Of a stretch of DNA of 22,352 bases, positions 1 to 8,548 are shown in pieces (the first letter of the stretch is position 1; every line of letters starts with the position of its first letter). The stretch comes from JAJYBV01 sp021812265 (GTDB lineage Bacteria > Chloroflexota > Ktedonobacteria > Ktedonobacterales > JACDGC01). The translations under genes and the position numbers were made by a program. The DNA is taken from positions 1 through 22,352 of the forward strand of contig DAIDIC010000213.1 of assembly GCA_027459525.1 (NCBI GenBank), given 5' to 3'. The notes under the pieces are model-generated. The model was not told the DNA's origin and did not search any database. It saw only the letters and a program-made list of their open reading frames with translations.

Positions 1-8
1 GTCAATAA

Positions 9-29
9 CCCCATAGCTAAAGCAAGGGG
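9..29 (-). repeat. IS200/IS605 right-end hairpin with bulged T
   Basis: On the minus strand CCCC pairs with GGGG, T pairs with A, one T bulges out, GC pairs with GC, and the loop is TTTA. Its sequence closely resembles the end hairpins I recall for IS608 of Helicobacter. It overlaps the tnpB stop codon, as expected of a right end. The following bases (TTATTGAC on the minus strand) reach the window edge and could contain the cleavage site. Confidence 0.65.
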
Positions 30-331
30 CTTGTATCTACCCTTACGACACAACGACCCAGGGGTGATACCATCGGTTGATTGACGGCAACCGTTTTGAT
101 ATTGATCGCGGCGTTGGCATCCGCATTCATAGTAAAGCCACAACGCTGGCAGGAGAACTCAGATTGGGTACGACGATTCGCCTTTTCACAATGCCCACAC
201 ATATGGCAGGTTTGCGACGTATACGCCGGATCAACCAAGATCACGGCTATCCCCTCACGATCCGCTTTGTAGGAGATAAATTGGCGAAGTTGGAAGAAAG
301 CCCACGAATGTCGCTCATAGCGTTGTTCCCG
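17..331 (-). pseudogene. tnpB: TnpB C-terminal fragment (RuvC-like, zinc ribbon), truncated
   Basis: The reading frame encodes the end of an IS605 TnpB, the RNA-guided nuclease ancestral to Cas12. Visible family blocks are RHSWAFFQLRQF, VDPAYTSQTC, a four-cysteine zinc ribbon (CHMC, then CQRC) and NADANAAINI, which carries the last RuvC aspartate. Full TnpB is about 370-400 residues; only ~105 remain. The N-terminal half, with the wedge domain and the first RuvC acidic residues, is absent, so it should be inactive. Homology stops near 331, next to a small perfect hairpin (CCGCC-ATTA-GGCGG, 336-349). Upstream codons in the same open frame belong to the hairpin region and the lipoprotein gene's 3' end and look non-homologous. 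The TAG stop at 17-19 lies inside the terminal hairpin. In intact elements the guide RNA (omega RNA) derives from this 3' end, but whether it is made here cannot be told. Confidence 0.8.
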
Positions 332-349
332 AGGTCCGCCTAATGGCGG

Positions 350-394
350 GTGATACTTCCTCCCCATGCCTAAAGGCAGGGGTCTCCGTATCAC
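350..394 (-). repeat. Second IS200/IS605-type hairpin in a 45-bp imperfect palindrome
   Basis: The core at 362-382 has the same CCCC-T-GCC-TTTA-GGC-A-(T)-GGGG plan as the hairpin at 9-29. It is enclosed by further 7-bp arms, GTGATAC (350-356) and GTATCAC (388-394), giving a long stem with two small internal loops. It lies at the 5' side of the tnpB fragment, where a left end would be. The AGGAAG that follows GGGG on the minus strand also resembles right ends of other family members, so which end it represents is open. Confidence 0.6.
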
Positions 395-412
395 GAGTTG
401 AGATGAAAAAAT

Positions 413-442
413 CATAAAATTGTAATTTGCGCCATTTTTATG
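413..442 (-). terminator. Weak A/T-rich terminator-like hairpin after the lipoprotein gene
   Basis: On the minus strand CATAAAA (436-442) and TTTTATG (413-419) can pair, and ATTTTTT follows at once. The stem is only A/T-rich plus two G-C pairs, and it overlaps the TAA stop of the lipoprotein gene (438-440), so this is a weak call. Confidence 0.3.
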
Positions 443-1664
443 ACCACGCCGGCCACACTGCTCCGGGCTGCACATCCACCTGCTGGGTGGCGTTAATTGA
501 ACCGACAATTAATGCCGTGGTAGGCTGCGCTCCTATTTGGGATTGTTCAAGCTGAACCCATACCAAATGTGTTAAATCCGGAGACGGAATTGGCTCTGCT
601 TCCACCATATCTGCGCCATTATTAAACGAGCTGGTCAGCAAAAGACTATGCGCCTGTGTTCCATCTGAGTTTATAACCCACAGATCGCCATTATGCATAA
701 AAAATATTTTTGATCCGTCGACAGACCACTGAGGCGAGCTTAATCGTGCAGTTTCAGGCTGCAGTGCGCTGTTTGCGGTATAAAGCGTTTTACCCTGTGT
801 TCCGCCGGACGAATATTCAACAATGCTGCTGCTGCCATTGGTGTCTTCTTCCACAGCAACAATATGCGTTCCATCGGCAGAAAACTGCGCTTGCATGACA
901 CTGCCGCCCGATTGCAGCGGAGCGAGTGTTTGTGCAGACCCGCCGGCGGTAACTAATGACACACTTGATTGACATGTGCCATTAGACACGACATAGGCTG
1001 AGCCATCCGGAGCCGCGCTGAATGTAAGCCGTAACCCGTTAAATCCATTTATTACAAGGTCAACCAAACTCAGCAAAGCGTTAGATCTAGCGGTGTTATC
1101 GCCACAGAGCGCTGTGCTGCCGCTAATTTGCGGTATGGGAATGGATGATTGCAGTTGTCCGCTGGCAACATTCATAACTAATATGGAAAGCGGTGTGGTT
1201 TTTAATGTCGGGCTTAAAACCCTACCCTGAAACGCTATATCTTGTCCACTGTTTACCCACACTATTTGTCCGCTGGAATCGGGATTAGGCGGCGTTATAT
1301 TTTTAACCAATATACCTTGGCGGTTAAATATATATAGCAAATTGCCATTATTAATATTTGGCGCAGGCCCAAACACTGCTATTTCCTGTCCATCCGGTGA
1401 CCACGAAGGCGGCCCATAGCACGAAGCGTTTTGCGGGCAATGCGATGAGGAAATTGCATGCGCGTTTGAGCCATCGGCGTTGGCCAGCCACACATTGCCG
1501 TCTATGCCAATAAATGACAGAAGCGCCCCGTTTCCCAAATTTACCCCTGAATTTTGATTATCGTTGCTTGCGCCGCAACCTGTAAATAATACCACTATAA
1601 TAAATCCGAGAAGAAGCGCCGCGCGATTTGCTGCAAAAAATCGCTTTTGGACACGGAATAACAT
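438..1664 (-). CDS. TolB/WD40-like beta-propeller lipoprotein
   Basis: Encodes 408 residues. The N-terminus is a lipoprotein signal: basic residues, a hydrophobic stretch, then FTGC, with Cys30 as the predicted lipidated residue. The mature part has propeller-type repeats with the TolB/PD40 signature, for example PPSWSPDGQEIAVFG, AQFSADGTHIVAV, PQWSVDGSKIFF and PSPDLTHLVWV, and blade strands such as GNVWLANADGSNAHA and GDLWVINSDGTQAHS. Such propellers usually bind proteins or ligands; no catalytic residues are recognisable. I chose the ATG at 1664 because AGGAGG (1674-1679) lies 9 nt upstream. The in-frame TTG at 1673 is too close to that site to use it. The gene follows the second-listed penicillin-binding protein gene on the same strand, with a terminator hairpin between them, which suggests partly separate expression. 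It may be a surface protein linked to the envelope, but its partner is unknown. Confidence 0.8.
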   Translation of the reverse strand: MLFRVQKRFFAANRAALLLGFIIVVLFTGCGASNDNQNSGVNLGNGALLSFIGIDGNVWLANADGSNAHAISSSHCPQNASCYGPPSWSPDGQEIAVFGPAPNINNGNLLYIFNRQGILVKNITPPNPDSSGQIVWVNSGQDIAFQGRVLSPTLKTTPLSILVMNVASGQLQSSIPIPQISGSTALCGDNTARSNALLSLVDLVINGFNGLRLTFSAAPDGSAYVVSNGTCQSSVSLVTAGGSAQTLAPLQSGGSVMQAQFSADGTHIVAVEEDTNGSSSIVEYSSGGTQGKTLYTANSALQPETARLSSPQWSVDGSKIFFMHNGDLWVINSDGTQAHSLLLTSSFNNGADMVEAEPIPSPDLTHLVWVQLEQSQIGAQPTTALIVGSINATQQVDVQPGAVWPAWS

Positions 1665-1687
1665 GAAAACCAACCTCCTGAATAAAA

Positions 1688-1714
1688 CCGAGAATCTGTA
1701 TAACAGATTCTCGG
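1688..1714 (-). terminator. Rho-independent terminator between a PBP gene and the lipoprotein gene
   Basis: Perfect 11-bp stem (CCGAGAATCTG, 1688-1698, with its complement 1704-1714) and a 5-nt loop, followed on the minus strand by TTTTATT. It lies 18 nt past the stop of the upstream gene. It ends only about 9 nt before the AGGAGG ribosome site of the lipoprotein gene, so it could also act as a 5'-leader hairpin of that gene. Confidence 0.75.
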
Positions 1715-1732
1715 CAGAAAAAATTCTTGTGC

Positions 1733-4700
1733 CTATGGCTGAGTAGGATCTTGCCCATTAATTAACCACGTATAATCTAAGCCGGGATATGCATAACTTA
1801 CCTCATAAGGATTTTTAATGCACCCCCAATTTGCGCAAAAATACGAAGTATAATTATTCTTCACAAATTTCAGTCCCGCCACATTATCATTGGTAGCAAA
1901 CACACTTGGCTGAAATTCGGGATACATTTGCTGCGGCACCGTATACGACTGCGGGTTGCATGGTGTTGTGGCAGATTTTCCTGTTACCGGGGCCATGCCG
2001 GTGCTGCAATCTAACAACGCCAAATGCATATCCGCAGGAATCGGGAAATAGCCTCCGGGAGATGGATTATTTTGCGCAACTTCATATGATGGTGGTGTTC
2101 CCGGCATATTATAATGATCAATGGCAAAATCCATTAAATAATTAAAGATATATCCGGCTCCGGCAATACCGATGATATCTGGTGAGGCTGGTGCGCCATT
2201 GGCGTTTCCCGCCCACACACCAATTGCCAGCCACGGCGTATACCCCTCGGTTACAATGTCTACCACGTTTTGGCTGGTTCCGGTTTTGGCGGCCACAGAT
2301 CGCCCGTAGTAATTCAGCGGATTATTGGGGCCGAAGTCGCCGTCACGGGCTTCGTTATTCGATAAAACGCTGCTCACCATAAACGACGCTTGCGGGCTGA
2401 TGGCCTGATATCCTTGCGGAATTGTTCCAGCTTTAAACAGCTGCTGTCCCGTTGCGGCGTTCAATATTGGGCCGCCGGTAGATGTAGTAATAGTTTCAAT
2501 AAAATTCGGCGGAATGTGATAGCCATTATCCGCAAATGTGGCGTATACGCTTGTTAAGTTTAATAAAGAAACGGGCTGCGCGCCGATAGCCGTTGACGGG
2601 CCAAATTGCGCTGCATTTAAATCTCCCGGAGCGTTGCCAACCGGCAGCCCCAAGCGCTGCGCCATAGTAAAAAACGGTGAACTATATGAATCTTGCATAC
2701 CAACAAAGGATAAGGCAAGCTCTGCCGGCGGGTTCAGCGAATTGCCCAGCAAGTACGTTAGCGGCTGAGGGCCAGCCCATTGAAAAGGTGTATAGTCGTG
2801 CGGCAGATAATTGTTACCGCACAAAAACACATCGGCCGACGGCTGCTGCGTAATATTCTGCGGGTTGCCCGGAAAACATGTGGGTTGATCATTGATAATA
2901 ACACCCGGATTCCAGCCCATCTCAAAAGCTGTAGAATATTGCACAGGTTTAAATGATGAACCTAGTGAACGCGGAGAAGTGGCGACATTTACCTGTCCCG
3001 ATGTTTCCAGCGCAGTGTCATAATAACTTGCGCTGCCCACCATAGCTAAAATGTTGCCATTCCGTGGATCTATGGCTACGACTGCAGCGTCATTCACATT
3101 TTTTCCACCTAGGTTATCGGGGTACGCCAGCGCTTTAACAATGCACGACGCATGTGTTGGAGCCGCCAATGCGTTTGTTTGCTGCAGATATGCATATACT
3201 TGCGTGCCAAAACCTGAACCACAAAACCAGTTATCGAGTGTGGCGTCTTTAAATCCATTAATCGTTACACCAAAGATGTTACGATACGTTAAAAATTCAG
3301 CGTATTGCTGCAAACCAACGCGAGCGATTTCTGAAGCGGGCAAACCGGCCAATTTCCCCGTCGCCGGATTGACATATATTTTTTGCAGATCACTTTGAGG
3401 AATACTGGGGTCACCATAATCCAGTGTTGTATATATTCTCCAGCCAGAACTGGCCAGCTGCGCATAGCCACCAGGCAACATATCGGATAGCTGCTGAATA
3501 ACATAATCTACAAACCCCGGAGCCAATTTTCCGGTTTGACCAATCTGGTTATCATAATGAATTTGACGTGTATATGTGGAAGGGTCATACTTTGATTGCT
3601 TATGAATGGCGTCAAACGCCTGCAGCCACAAATTTTGCTGATTTTGATCTGCTAAGTACGTAAAGGGATACATCGTACAATCCATTGCCGGATTTAAATC
3701 AAATTGTTTGGGAACAATAATTTTTCCGCTTGCCGGGAAATAAGAACTATCACCCGGAACAGTATAGATATCATTCAGCACTGTTTGCATACGGTCTAAT
3801 GCGCACGCAGGATCACTATATGGCATATATACAGCGGGAGATTCCGGAATACCGGCAAGCAACGCAGCCTGCCACGGCTGCAGCTGCCATGTTGCTGATT
3901 CTGTTAAACTGGTTTGGCCTTTGGCAATGCAGCCATTCTGTTGCGCGTATTGATAATACGACTGTTCATCTGCACTTAGCGTAAAGCCAGATAATGGTTT
4001 GCCTGTAGTAGTATCTAGGGGTATTATTTTTGGCGCAAGATGAAAATACACTTCCGACGCCGCTTCTATACCATACACTATTCCGCCATAAGGAACGGAG
4101 TTGAGATACATAGTAAGAATTTCTTGTTTGGAATATACTTGCGCTAAATCCAACGCAATAATAGCTTCATCCAATTTCCTGGTCGCAGATTTGTTCGAGT
4201 CTTGCAGCACCAAATTTTTCACAACCTGCTGAGTGATGGTGCTGGCGCCCTGAGTTGCCCCATGAGTAATCAAGTCCACATATGTTGCGCGGAGAGTTGA
4301 GGTAAAATTTACACCGACATTGGTCCAAAATGTTTTATCTTCCGTATCAATTGTGGCTCTGATAATTGTTTGGGGCAATTGACAAAAAGTAATAGTGTTT
4401 TTTATGCCGCTGGCTGTGGAAGCTGAATTATAAAACTGATATAGCAATACGCCATTGCGATCATAAATTTTTGTTGTTGCGGCTTGCTGCGCCTGCGATA
4501 AAAATAAAATATTCTGATAATATTTATTTAAGAGTACATTAGAATATACACCTAAGCTAGCAAATCCGCCAACCAGCAAAACCAAAAACAAAATAAACGC
4601 AATATTTGCCATAGATTTTTTGCCTAAATCGGCAGAACTTGGACGAATAACAGCTTTACGTTTCAGCAGCCGCATAGTTAACGATCGCCGGCGCAACGAG

Positions 4701-5185
4701 GATCGCGCAATGGCGCGCAATGGCTGGCGGGAGCTTCTTTGCTGGGAGCCTTGATAATTTCCGGGCATTTGCCTGCTGTTTTCATCATAAACGCGGTCAT
4801 CATAAAAACGATCTTGCCGCTGCCGTGGATCGGCGTTTTCATATCTGTCGTCATATCGTGAAGAGGGTTTGCTTATTTGTCGATCGTCGCTTCTGCGATT
4901 ATATGATCTATCATTACGATCATCATTGCGGTGTCCGCGCGCGCGAAATTCGCGGCTGATAGATTCATACATACTGCTCATGCCATCGCGCATGCGGCGA
5001 AGCGCGTCTCGTCCATCTTGCCGGCGGGAGTTATCCCAATTATCATCTCGGCCATCTCTGTTGCTGCGGCCAGATCGATCATCTCTGCCGCTCGAACGGC
5101 GATCGTTGTCGCGATTAGAGGAATCGCGGTAATTATTTTCATTATCGTTATAGTATCGATCATTTCGAGAATCATCGTAACCCAT
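1733..5185 (-). CDS. Class A penicillin-binding protein with Arg/Asp-rich N-terminal tail
   Basis: Encodes 1150 residues: a bifunctional peptidoglycan glycosyltransferase/transpeptidase. Order: a ~190-residue cytoplasmic tail very rich in Asp, Arg, Ser and Asn; one membrane helix (~193-218); a GT51 domain with TEDKTFW (catalytic Glu ~282), GASTITQQVVKNL (~313-325) and the KLDEAIIALDLAQ/MYLNSVPYGG block; then a transpeptidase domain with GSSFKP (Ser743-x-x-Lys746), SLN (816-818) and KTGTS (967-971). A further ~120-residue C-terminal region, not recognised, ends NGQDPTQP. Twelve cysteines all lie outside the membrane. The family is usually 650-900 residues, so the tail and extensions make it long. 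I chose ATG 5185 because GGAG lies 9 nt upstream; the in-frame ATG at 5200 has no ribosome site. It is a tandem paralogue of the PBP gene at 5372-8548. A promoter candidate lies at 5251-5279. Confidence 0.93.
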   Translation of the reverse strand: MGYDDSRNDRYYNDNENNYRDSSNRDNDRRSSGRDDRSGRSNRDGRDDNWDNSRRQDGRDALRRMRDGMSSMYESISREFRARGHRNDDRNDRSYNRRSDDRQISKPSSRYDDRYENADPRQRQDRFYDDRVYDENSRQMPGNYQGSQQRSSRQPLRAIARSSLRRRSLTMRLLKRKAVIRPSSADLGKKSMANIAFILFLVLLVGGFASLGVYSNVLLNKYYQNILFLSQAQQAATTKIYDRNGVLLYQFYNSASTASGIKNTITFCQLPQTIIRATIDTEDKTFWTNVGVNFTSTLRATYVDLITHGATQGASTITQQVVKNLVLQDSNKSATRKLDEAIIALDLAQVYSKQEILTMYLNSVPYGGIVYGIEAASEVYFHLAPKIIPLDTTTGKPLSGFTLSADEQSYYQYAQQNGCIAKGQTSLTESATWQLQPWQAALLAGIPESPAVYMPYSDPACALDRMQTVLNDIYTVPGDSSYFPASGKIIVPKQFDLNPAMDCTMYPFTYLADQNQQNLWLQAFDAIHKQSKYDPSTYTRQIHYDNQIGQTGKLAPGFVDYVIQQLSDMLPGGYAQLASSGWRIYTTLDYGDPSIPQSDLQKIYVNPATGKLAGLPASEIARVGLQQYAEFLTYRNIFGVTINGFKDATLDNWFCGSGFGTQVYAYLQQTNALAAPTHASCIVKALAYPDNLGGKNVNDAAVVAIDPRNGNILAMVGSASYYDTALETSGQVNVATSPRSLGSSFKPVQYSTAFEMGWNPGVIINDQPTCFPGNPQNITQQPSADVFLCGNNYLPHDYTPFQWAGPQPLTYLLGNSLNPPAELALSFVGMQDSYSSPFFTMAQRLGLPVGNAPGDLNAAQFGPSTAIGAQPVSLLNLTSVYATFADNGYHIPPNFIETITTSTGGPILNAATGQQLFKAGTIPQGYQAISPQASFMVSSVLSNNEARDGDFGPNNPLNYYGRSVAAKTGTSQNVVDIVTEGYTPWLAIGVWAGNANGAPASPDIIGIAGAGYIFNYLMDFAIDHYNMPGTPPSYEVAQNNPSPGGYFPIPADMHLALLDCSTGMAPVTGKSATTPCNPQSYTVPQQMYPEFQPSVFATNDNVAGLKFVKNNYTSYFCANWGCIKNPYEVSYAYPGLDYTWLINGQDPTQP

Positions 5186-5250
5186 GGCAAACATCTCCAT
5201 AAGCGCCGAGTAGACGCCAGAATAATTAAAAAAACATCACTGTATGGGCT

Positions 5251-5279
5251 ATCATAAGCCAAATTGTATTTTTTCGCAA
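5251..5279 (-). promoter_or_regulatory. Candidate sigma70-type promoter for the PBP gene at 1733-5185
   Basis: On the minus strand TTGCGA (5274-5279), a 17-bp spacer and TATGAT (5251-5256), about 65 bp before the start codon. The 8-bp inverted arms TGTATGGG (5241-5248) and CCCATACA (5297-5304) enclose it and could be an operator, or chance. Confidence 0.45.
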
Positions 5280-5371
5280 ATCAACATAGCCAATTTCCCA
5301 TACAAACACGCCACCAAGCATGCCAGACCTGAAATTCCGGCTGCCGGGTGACGCATATTTACGATATCAAT

Positions 5372-8300
5372 TTATGGATGAGTCGGATCTTGGCCGTTTA
5401 TCACCCAAGCGTAATTCAGCCCCGGGAAAGCATAAGGCAACTCGTAATAATCCTTAACACATCCCCAGTTCAAACAATAATAACTGCCTCGCCGGAACGG
5501 TGGCATATAATTTGAAAACATATTTCCGGGTTGAAATTCCGGCCACATTTGCGGAGCAATCGCAGTAGCGGTAGGATTGCACGGCTGGGTAGCCGAATGG
5601 CCGGGATATGGGGCCAAACCAGTGCTGCAGCTAAGCAAAGCTAGGTGCATGCCTGCTGGTATAGGAAAATACCCGCCCGGTTTTTGCGCCGCCAACGTGC
5701 TTGGCGGTGTGCCCGGCATTTGAAAATGATCGATGGCAAAATTCATTACAGAGTTAAAGATATATCCGGCGCCGGCAATACCAATAATATCCGGAGCGGC
5801 AGGAGTGCCGTCAGCGTTGCCGGACCACACCCCAAGAGTAATCCAAGGAGTATACCCAAACGTAGTAATATCTACCACATTTTGACTGGTTCCGGTTTTA
5901 GCGGCAACAGATCGCCCATAATAATTTAATGGGTTATTGGGGCCAAAGTCGCCGTCGCGCGCTTCATTATTTGATAAAATACTGCTTACCATATACGCCG
6001 CCTGCGGGCTGATGGCTTGATAGCCCTGCGGATAAGGATTATATGCAAATAACTGCTGCCCTGTTGCGGCGTCAATAATTGGGCCGCCATTGGCGTTGGT
6101 AATGGTTAAAATAGAGCGAGGTGTGTGGTGCACACCGTTTGCCGCAAATGTGGCGTATTCACTGGTTAAACTCATTAACGGAACAGGCTGCACACCAATG
6201 GCTGTTGCCGCGCCAAATTGCGATGTTGAAAGTTCACCGGGATTATTGCCTACCGGCAAGCCAAGTCGAGCCGCCATAGTAAAAAATGGTGAACTATATG
6301 AATCTTGCATACCATCAAACGCCAGCGTCAGCTCTGCCGGGGGATTTAAAGAATTGCCCAGCAAATACGTAAGAGGCTGCGGGCCGGACCATTGATCGGT
6401 AGTATAGTCATGCGGCAAATAATTATAGCCGCATAAAAACCGATCGGCTGCCGACTGTACACTGGCCGGCTGAGGAGAATTGGGGAAACAAGTCGGCTGA
6501 TCTGTTAATACAGTACCGGGGTTCCAGCCCATTTCAAATGCAGTAGAATATTCCGTCGGTTTAAAGGCCGACCCCATGGAACGCGGATCTATGGCTAAAT
6601 TATTCTGGCCGCCTACCATCGGATCAGAGCTATTATAATTCACACCGCCAACCATAGCCAAGATATCTCCATTACGTGGGTCCAGCGCAACCAACGCGGA
6701 GTCATTCACATTTTTACCGCCGGCATAGCTTGGGTACCCCAAAGCTTTGGAAAGACATATGGCGTGTCCCGGCGCGGCAAATGGATTAGGTCCGGGTAAA
6801 TAGGTGTATGTTTGAGTAGCAAACCCCGAGCCGCAAAACCAATAGTCATAAAACACATTTTTATAACCATCTATTGTATTGCCAATAATATCTTGCCGGG
6901 TGATAAAATCCGCGTATTGCTGCAAACCAACCGTTTGCATTTCACTTGCCGGAAGCCCCGCCAATTGCCCCGATTTGGGATCGATATATATTTTTGCTAA
7001 ATCGGCGTCGGTTAAATTTGGGTTGCCATAATCCAATGTTGTATAGATATTCCAGCCTAAACTCGCAAATTGCTCAAACCCACCCGGAAGCATATCAGAC
7101 AACTGCGAAATAACATAATTCACAAAATAGGGGGCAAGTTCATGCGAAGACCCAGGAATCTCATAATATATTTGCCGTTGATAATTTGAAGGATCTTGCT
7201 TTGTTTGTATATGAATTGCGTTATACGCCTGCTGATACAGCTGCTGAGCTGTAGCCGGTTTATTATTAATGGTAAAATATTCGCCGCCTGAATATTCAAA
7301 AATTTGTTTCAGCACAGTTTTCATTCTGGCCAGCGCATTTTCTGGATTCATATACGGCATATACGATGATGGATTATCAGGAACACCGGCAAGCAGCGCC
7401 GCCTGCCATGGCTGCAACTGCCATGCGGCAGATTCAATAATTTGATTGGAGCCTTTGGGAATACAGCCATTGGTGATTGCATGCTGATAGAATGCTATTT
7501 CATCAGACGAAAGATTTTGTCCATTCGCCAAAGCCAATGTTTGCGGATTGATATTGATCGTTTTGGGAAGATAGTGAAAATACACTTCAGCGGCAGACTC
7601 TATGCCATACACAATCCCCCCATATGGAATATCATTTAAGTATATCGTTAAAATATCTTGCTTGCTGTATGTTTGCGCAAGGTCTAACGCTAAAATCGCC
7701 TCATCTATTTTGCGATGCACAGATTTATTGGAATCGTTTAAAACAAGATTTTTCACGACCTGCTGTGTAATAGTGCTGGCGCCCTGCACCGGCGATTTAG
7801 CGATATAATCGGCGTATGCCGCGCGAAACACTGATGTTGGGTCGACACCAAAATTAGAGAAAAACGTCCGGTCCTCGGTGTCTACTGTGGCCCAAATAAC
7901 AGCATTGGGAATTTGACAGTAATTAATATCGGTGCGCAAGCCGGCGTTTGTCGCCTGCGTATTATATGTTTGATACAGTAACACACCATTACGGTCATAG
8001 ATTTTAGTAGATTGCATATTTACGTTTTGCGCCAACGCAAGAATATTTTGTTGATATTGATTTATCAGCGATACGGAATAATATCCTGCGAATCCAATAA
8101 ACCCAATAACAAACACCATAAAAATCGTAAAAAACGTAAACCAATTGCGCGCTTTTGCGCGCGCCAGCATATCGCTGCGAATACGGCGTTTGCGTTCACG
8201 CAGCCGCAGGGCAAGTGGTCGATGGTACGGCGCGCCGGCGGTAATTGCAGCTAAAATTGGCGTATGTTCAGATTTTTGATTTGTTTGCTGAGACCAAAAA

Positions 8301-8548
8301 TCCGATTGCGAAAGATCCAGTGTCTCGGCGTTTTCTAAACCATCATTCTGCTCGGTTGCAAATTGTTGATTAGAATTTACTTGCGTCTGCTCGGAAGAGA
8401 TCTCGGGAGATTCATTCGACGCCGCCGGCGCGGCAAAATCTGCTTTTGGTTGCGTTTCGCCATTTTCGCCAGAATTCGAAACATGTGGCTGCGCCTGCTG
8501 AGGTTGATTTTCGTCCTTATTAGATTGGCTGGAATTATCAGATTGCAT
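5372..8548 (-). CDS. Class A penicillin-binding protein with Ser/Asn/Gln-rich N-terminal tail
   Basis: Encodes 1058 residues with the same reactions as its downstream paralogue: glycan polymerisation and peptide cross-linking at the outer face of the membrane. It has a disordered-looking N-terminal tail rich in Ser, Asn, Gln and Glu (1-~110), a basic patch, and a membrane helix (~137-160). The GT51 domain shows TEDRTFF (Glu225) and GASTITQQ (256-263). The transpeptidase domain shows GSAFKP (Ser660-x-x-Lys663), SLN (733-735) and KTGTS (884-888). The C-terminal region ends NGQDPTHP. Its ten cysteines align with ten of the twelve in the paralogue; the other two sit in a segment (~480-515 there) that is missing here. 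The catalytic domains align almost without gaps, so this is a tandem duplication whose cytoplasmic tails diverged completely. The ribosome site is weak: AAAGG ends 12 nt before the ATG. Confidence 0.93.
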   Translation of the reverse strand: MQSDNSSQSNKDENQPQQAQPHVSNSGENGETQPKADFAAPAASNESPEISSEQTQVNSNQQFATEQNDGLENAETLDLSQSDFWSQQTNQKSEHTPILAAITAGAPYHRPLALRLRERKRRIRSDMLARAKARNWFTFFTIFMVFVIGFIGFAGYYSVSLINQYQQNILALAQNVNMQSTKIYDRNGVLLYQTYNTQATNAGLRTDINYCQIPNAVIWATVDTEDRTFFSNFGVDPTSVFRAAYADYIAKSPVQGASTITQQVVKNLVLNDSNKSVHRKIDEAILALDLAQTYSKQDILTIYLNDIPYGGIVYGIESAAEVYFHYLPKTININPQTLALANGQNLSSDEIAFYQHAITNGCIPKGSNQIIESAAWQLQPWQAALLAGVPDNPSSYMPYMNPENALARMKTVLKQIFEYSGGEYFTINNKPATAQQLYQQAYNAIHIQTKQDPSNYQRQIYYEIPGSSHELAPYFVNYVISQLSDMLPGGFEQFASLGWNIYTTLDYGNPNLTDADLAKIYIDPKSGQLAGLPASEMQTVGLQQYADFITRQDIIGNTIDGYKNVFYDYWFCGSGFATQTYTYLPGPNPFAAPGHAICLSKALGYPSYAGGKNVNDSALVALDPRNGDILAMVGGVNYNSSDPMVGGQNNLAIDPRSMGSAFKPTEYSTAFEMGWNPGTVLTDQPTCFPNSPQPASVQSAADRFLCGYNYLPHDYTTDQWSGPQPLTYLLGNSLNPPAELTLAFDGMQDSYSSPFFTMAARLGLPVGNNPGELSTSQFGAATAIGVQPVPLMSLTSEYATFAANGVHHTPRSILTITNANGGPIIDAATGQQLFAYNPYPQGYQAISPQAAYMVSSILSNNEARDGDFGPNNPLNYYGRSVAAKTGTSQNVVDITTFGYTPWITLGVWSGNADGTPAAPDIIGIAGAGYIFNSVMNFAIDHFQMPGTPPSTLAAQKPGGYFPIPAGMHLALLSCSTGLAPYPGHSATQPCNPTATAIAPQMWPEFQPGNMFSNYMPPFRRGSYYCLNWGCVKDYYELPYAFPGLNYAWVINGQDPTHP

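Larger units (their letters stand above)
1..394 (-). mobile_element. Remnant of an IS200/IS605-family insertion sequence
   Basis: Read on the minus strand, this stretch holds a hairpin at 362-382, the last ~105 codons of tnpB (17-331), and a second hairpin at 9-29. Both hairpins have the same 21-nt plan: CCCC-T, then a 3-bp inner stem region, a TTTA loop, an A, one unpaired T, then GGGG. From family knowledge, bulged-T subterminal hairpins are what the Y1 transposase TnpA binds at the two ends of IS200/IS605 elements. The tnpA gene and most of tnpB are missing, so the element cannot move by itself. The simplest reading is an internal deletion that joined the left end to the tnpB 3' end. Alternatively, 362-382 is a stray end of another copy. 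The true right boundary may lie at or just before base 1. The element sits 43 bp beyond the stop codon of the lipoprotein gene. Confidence 0.7.

Noticed and set aside
332..508. Upstream part of the open frame that contains the TnpB fragment
   Set aside because: These codons fall in the hairpin region and the 3' end of the lipoprotein gene in another frame, and show no TnpB similarity. The frame is open by chance.
4931..5262. Open frames opposite or beside the Arg/Asp-rich tail of the PBP
   Set aside because: The biased codon composition of the tail leaves several frames open; the products are low-complexity and the PBP frame continues into recognisable domains.
5241..5304. Inverted arms TGTATGGG/CCCATACA around the PBP promoter as a firm operator
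   Set aside because: An 8-bp match 48 bp apart is within chance expectation for a region this size; mentioned only as a possibility.
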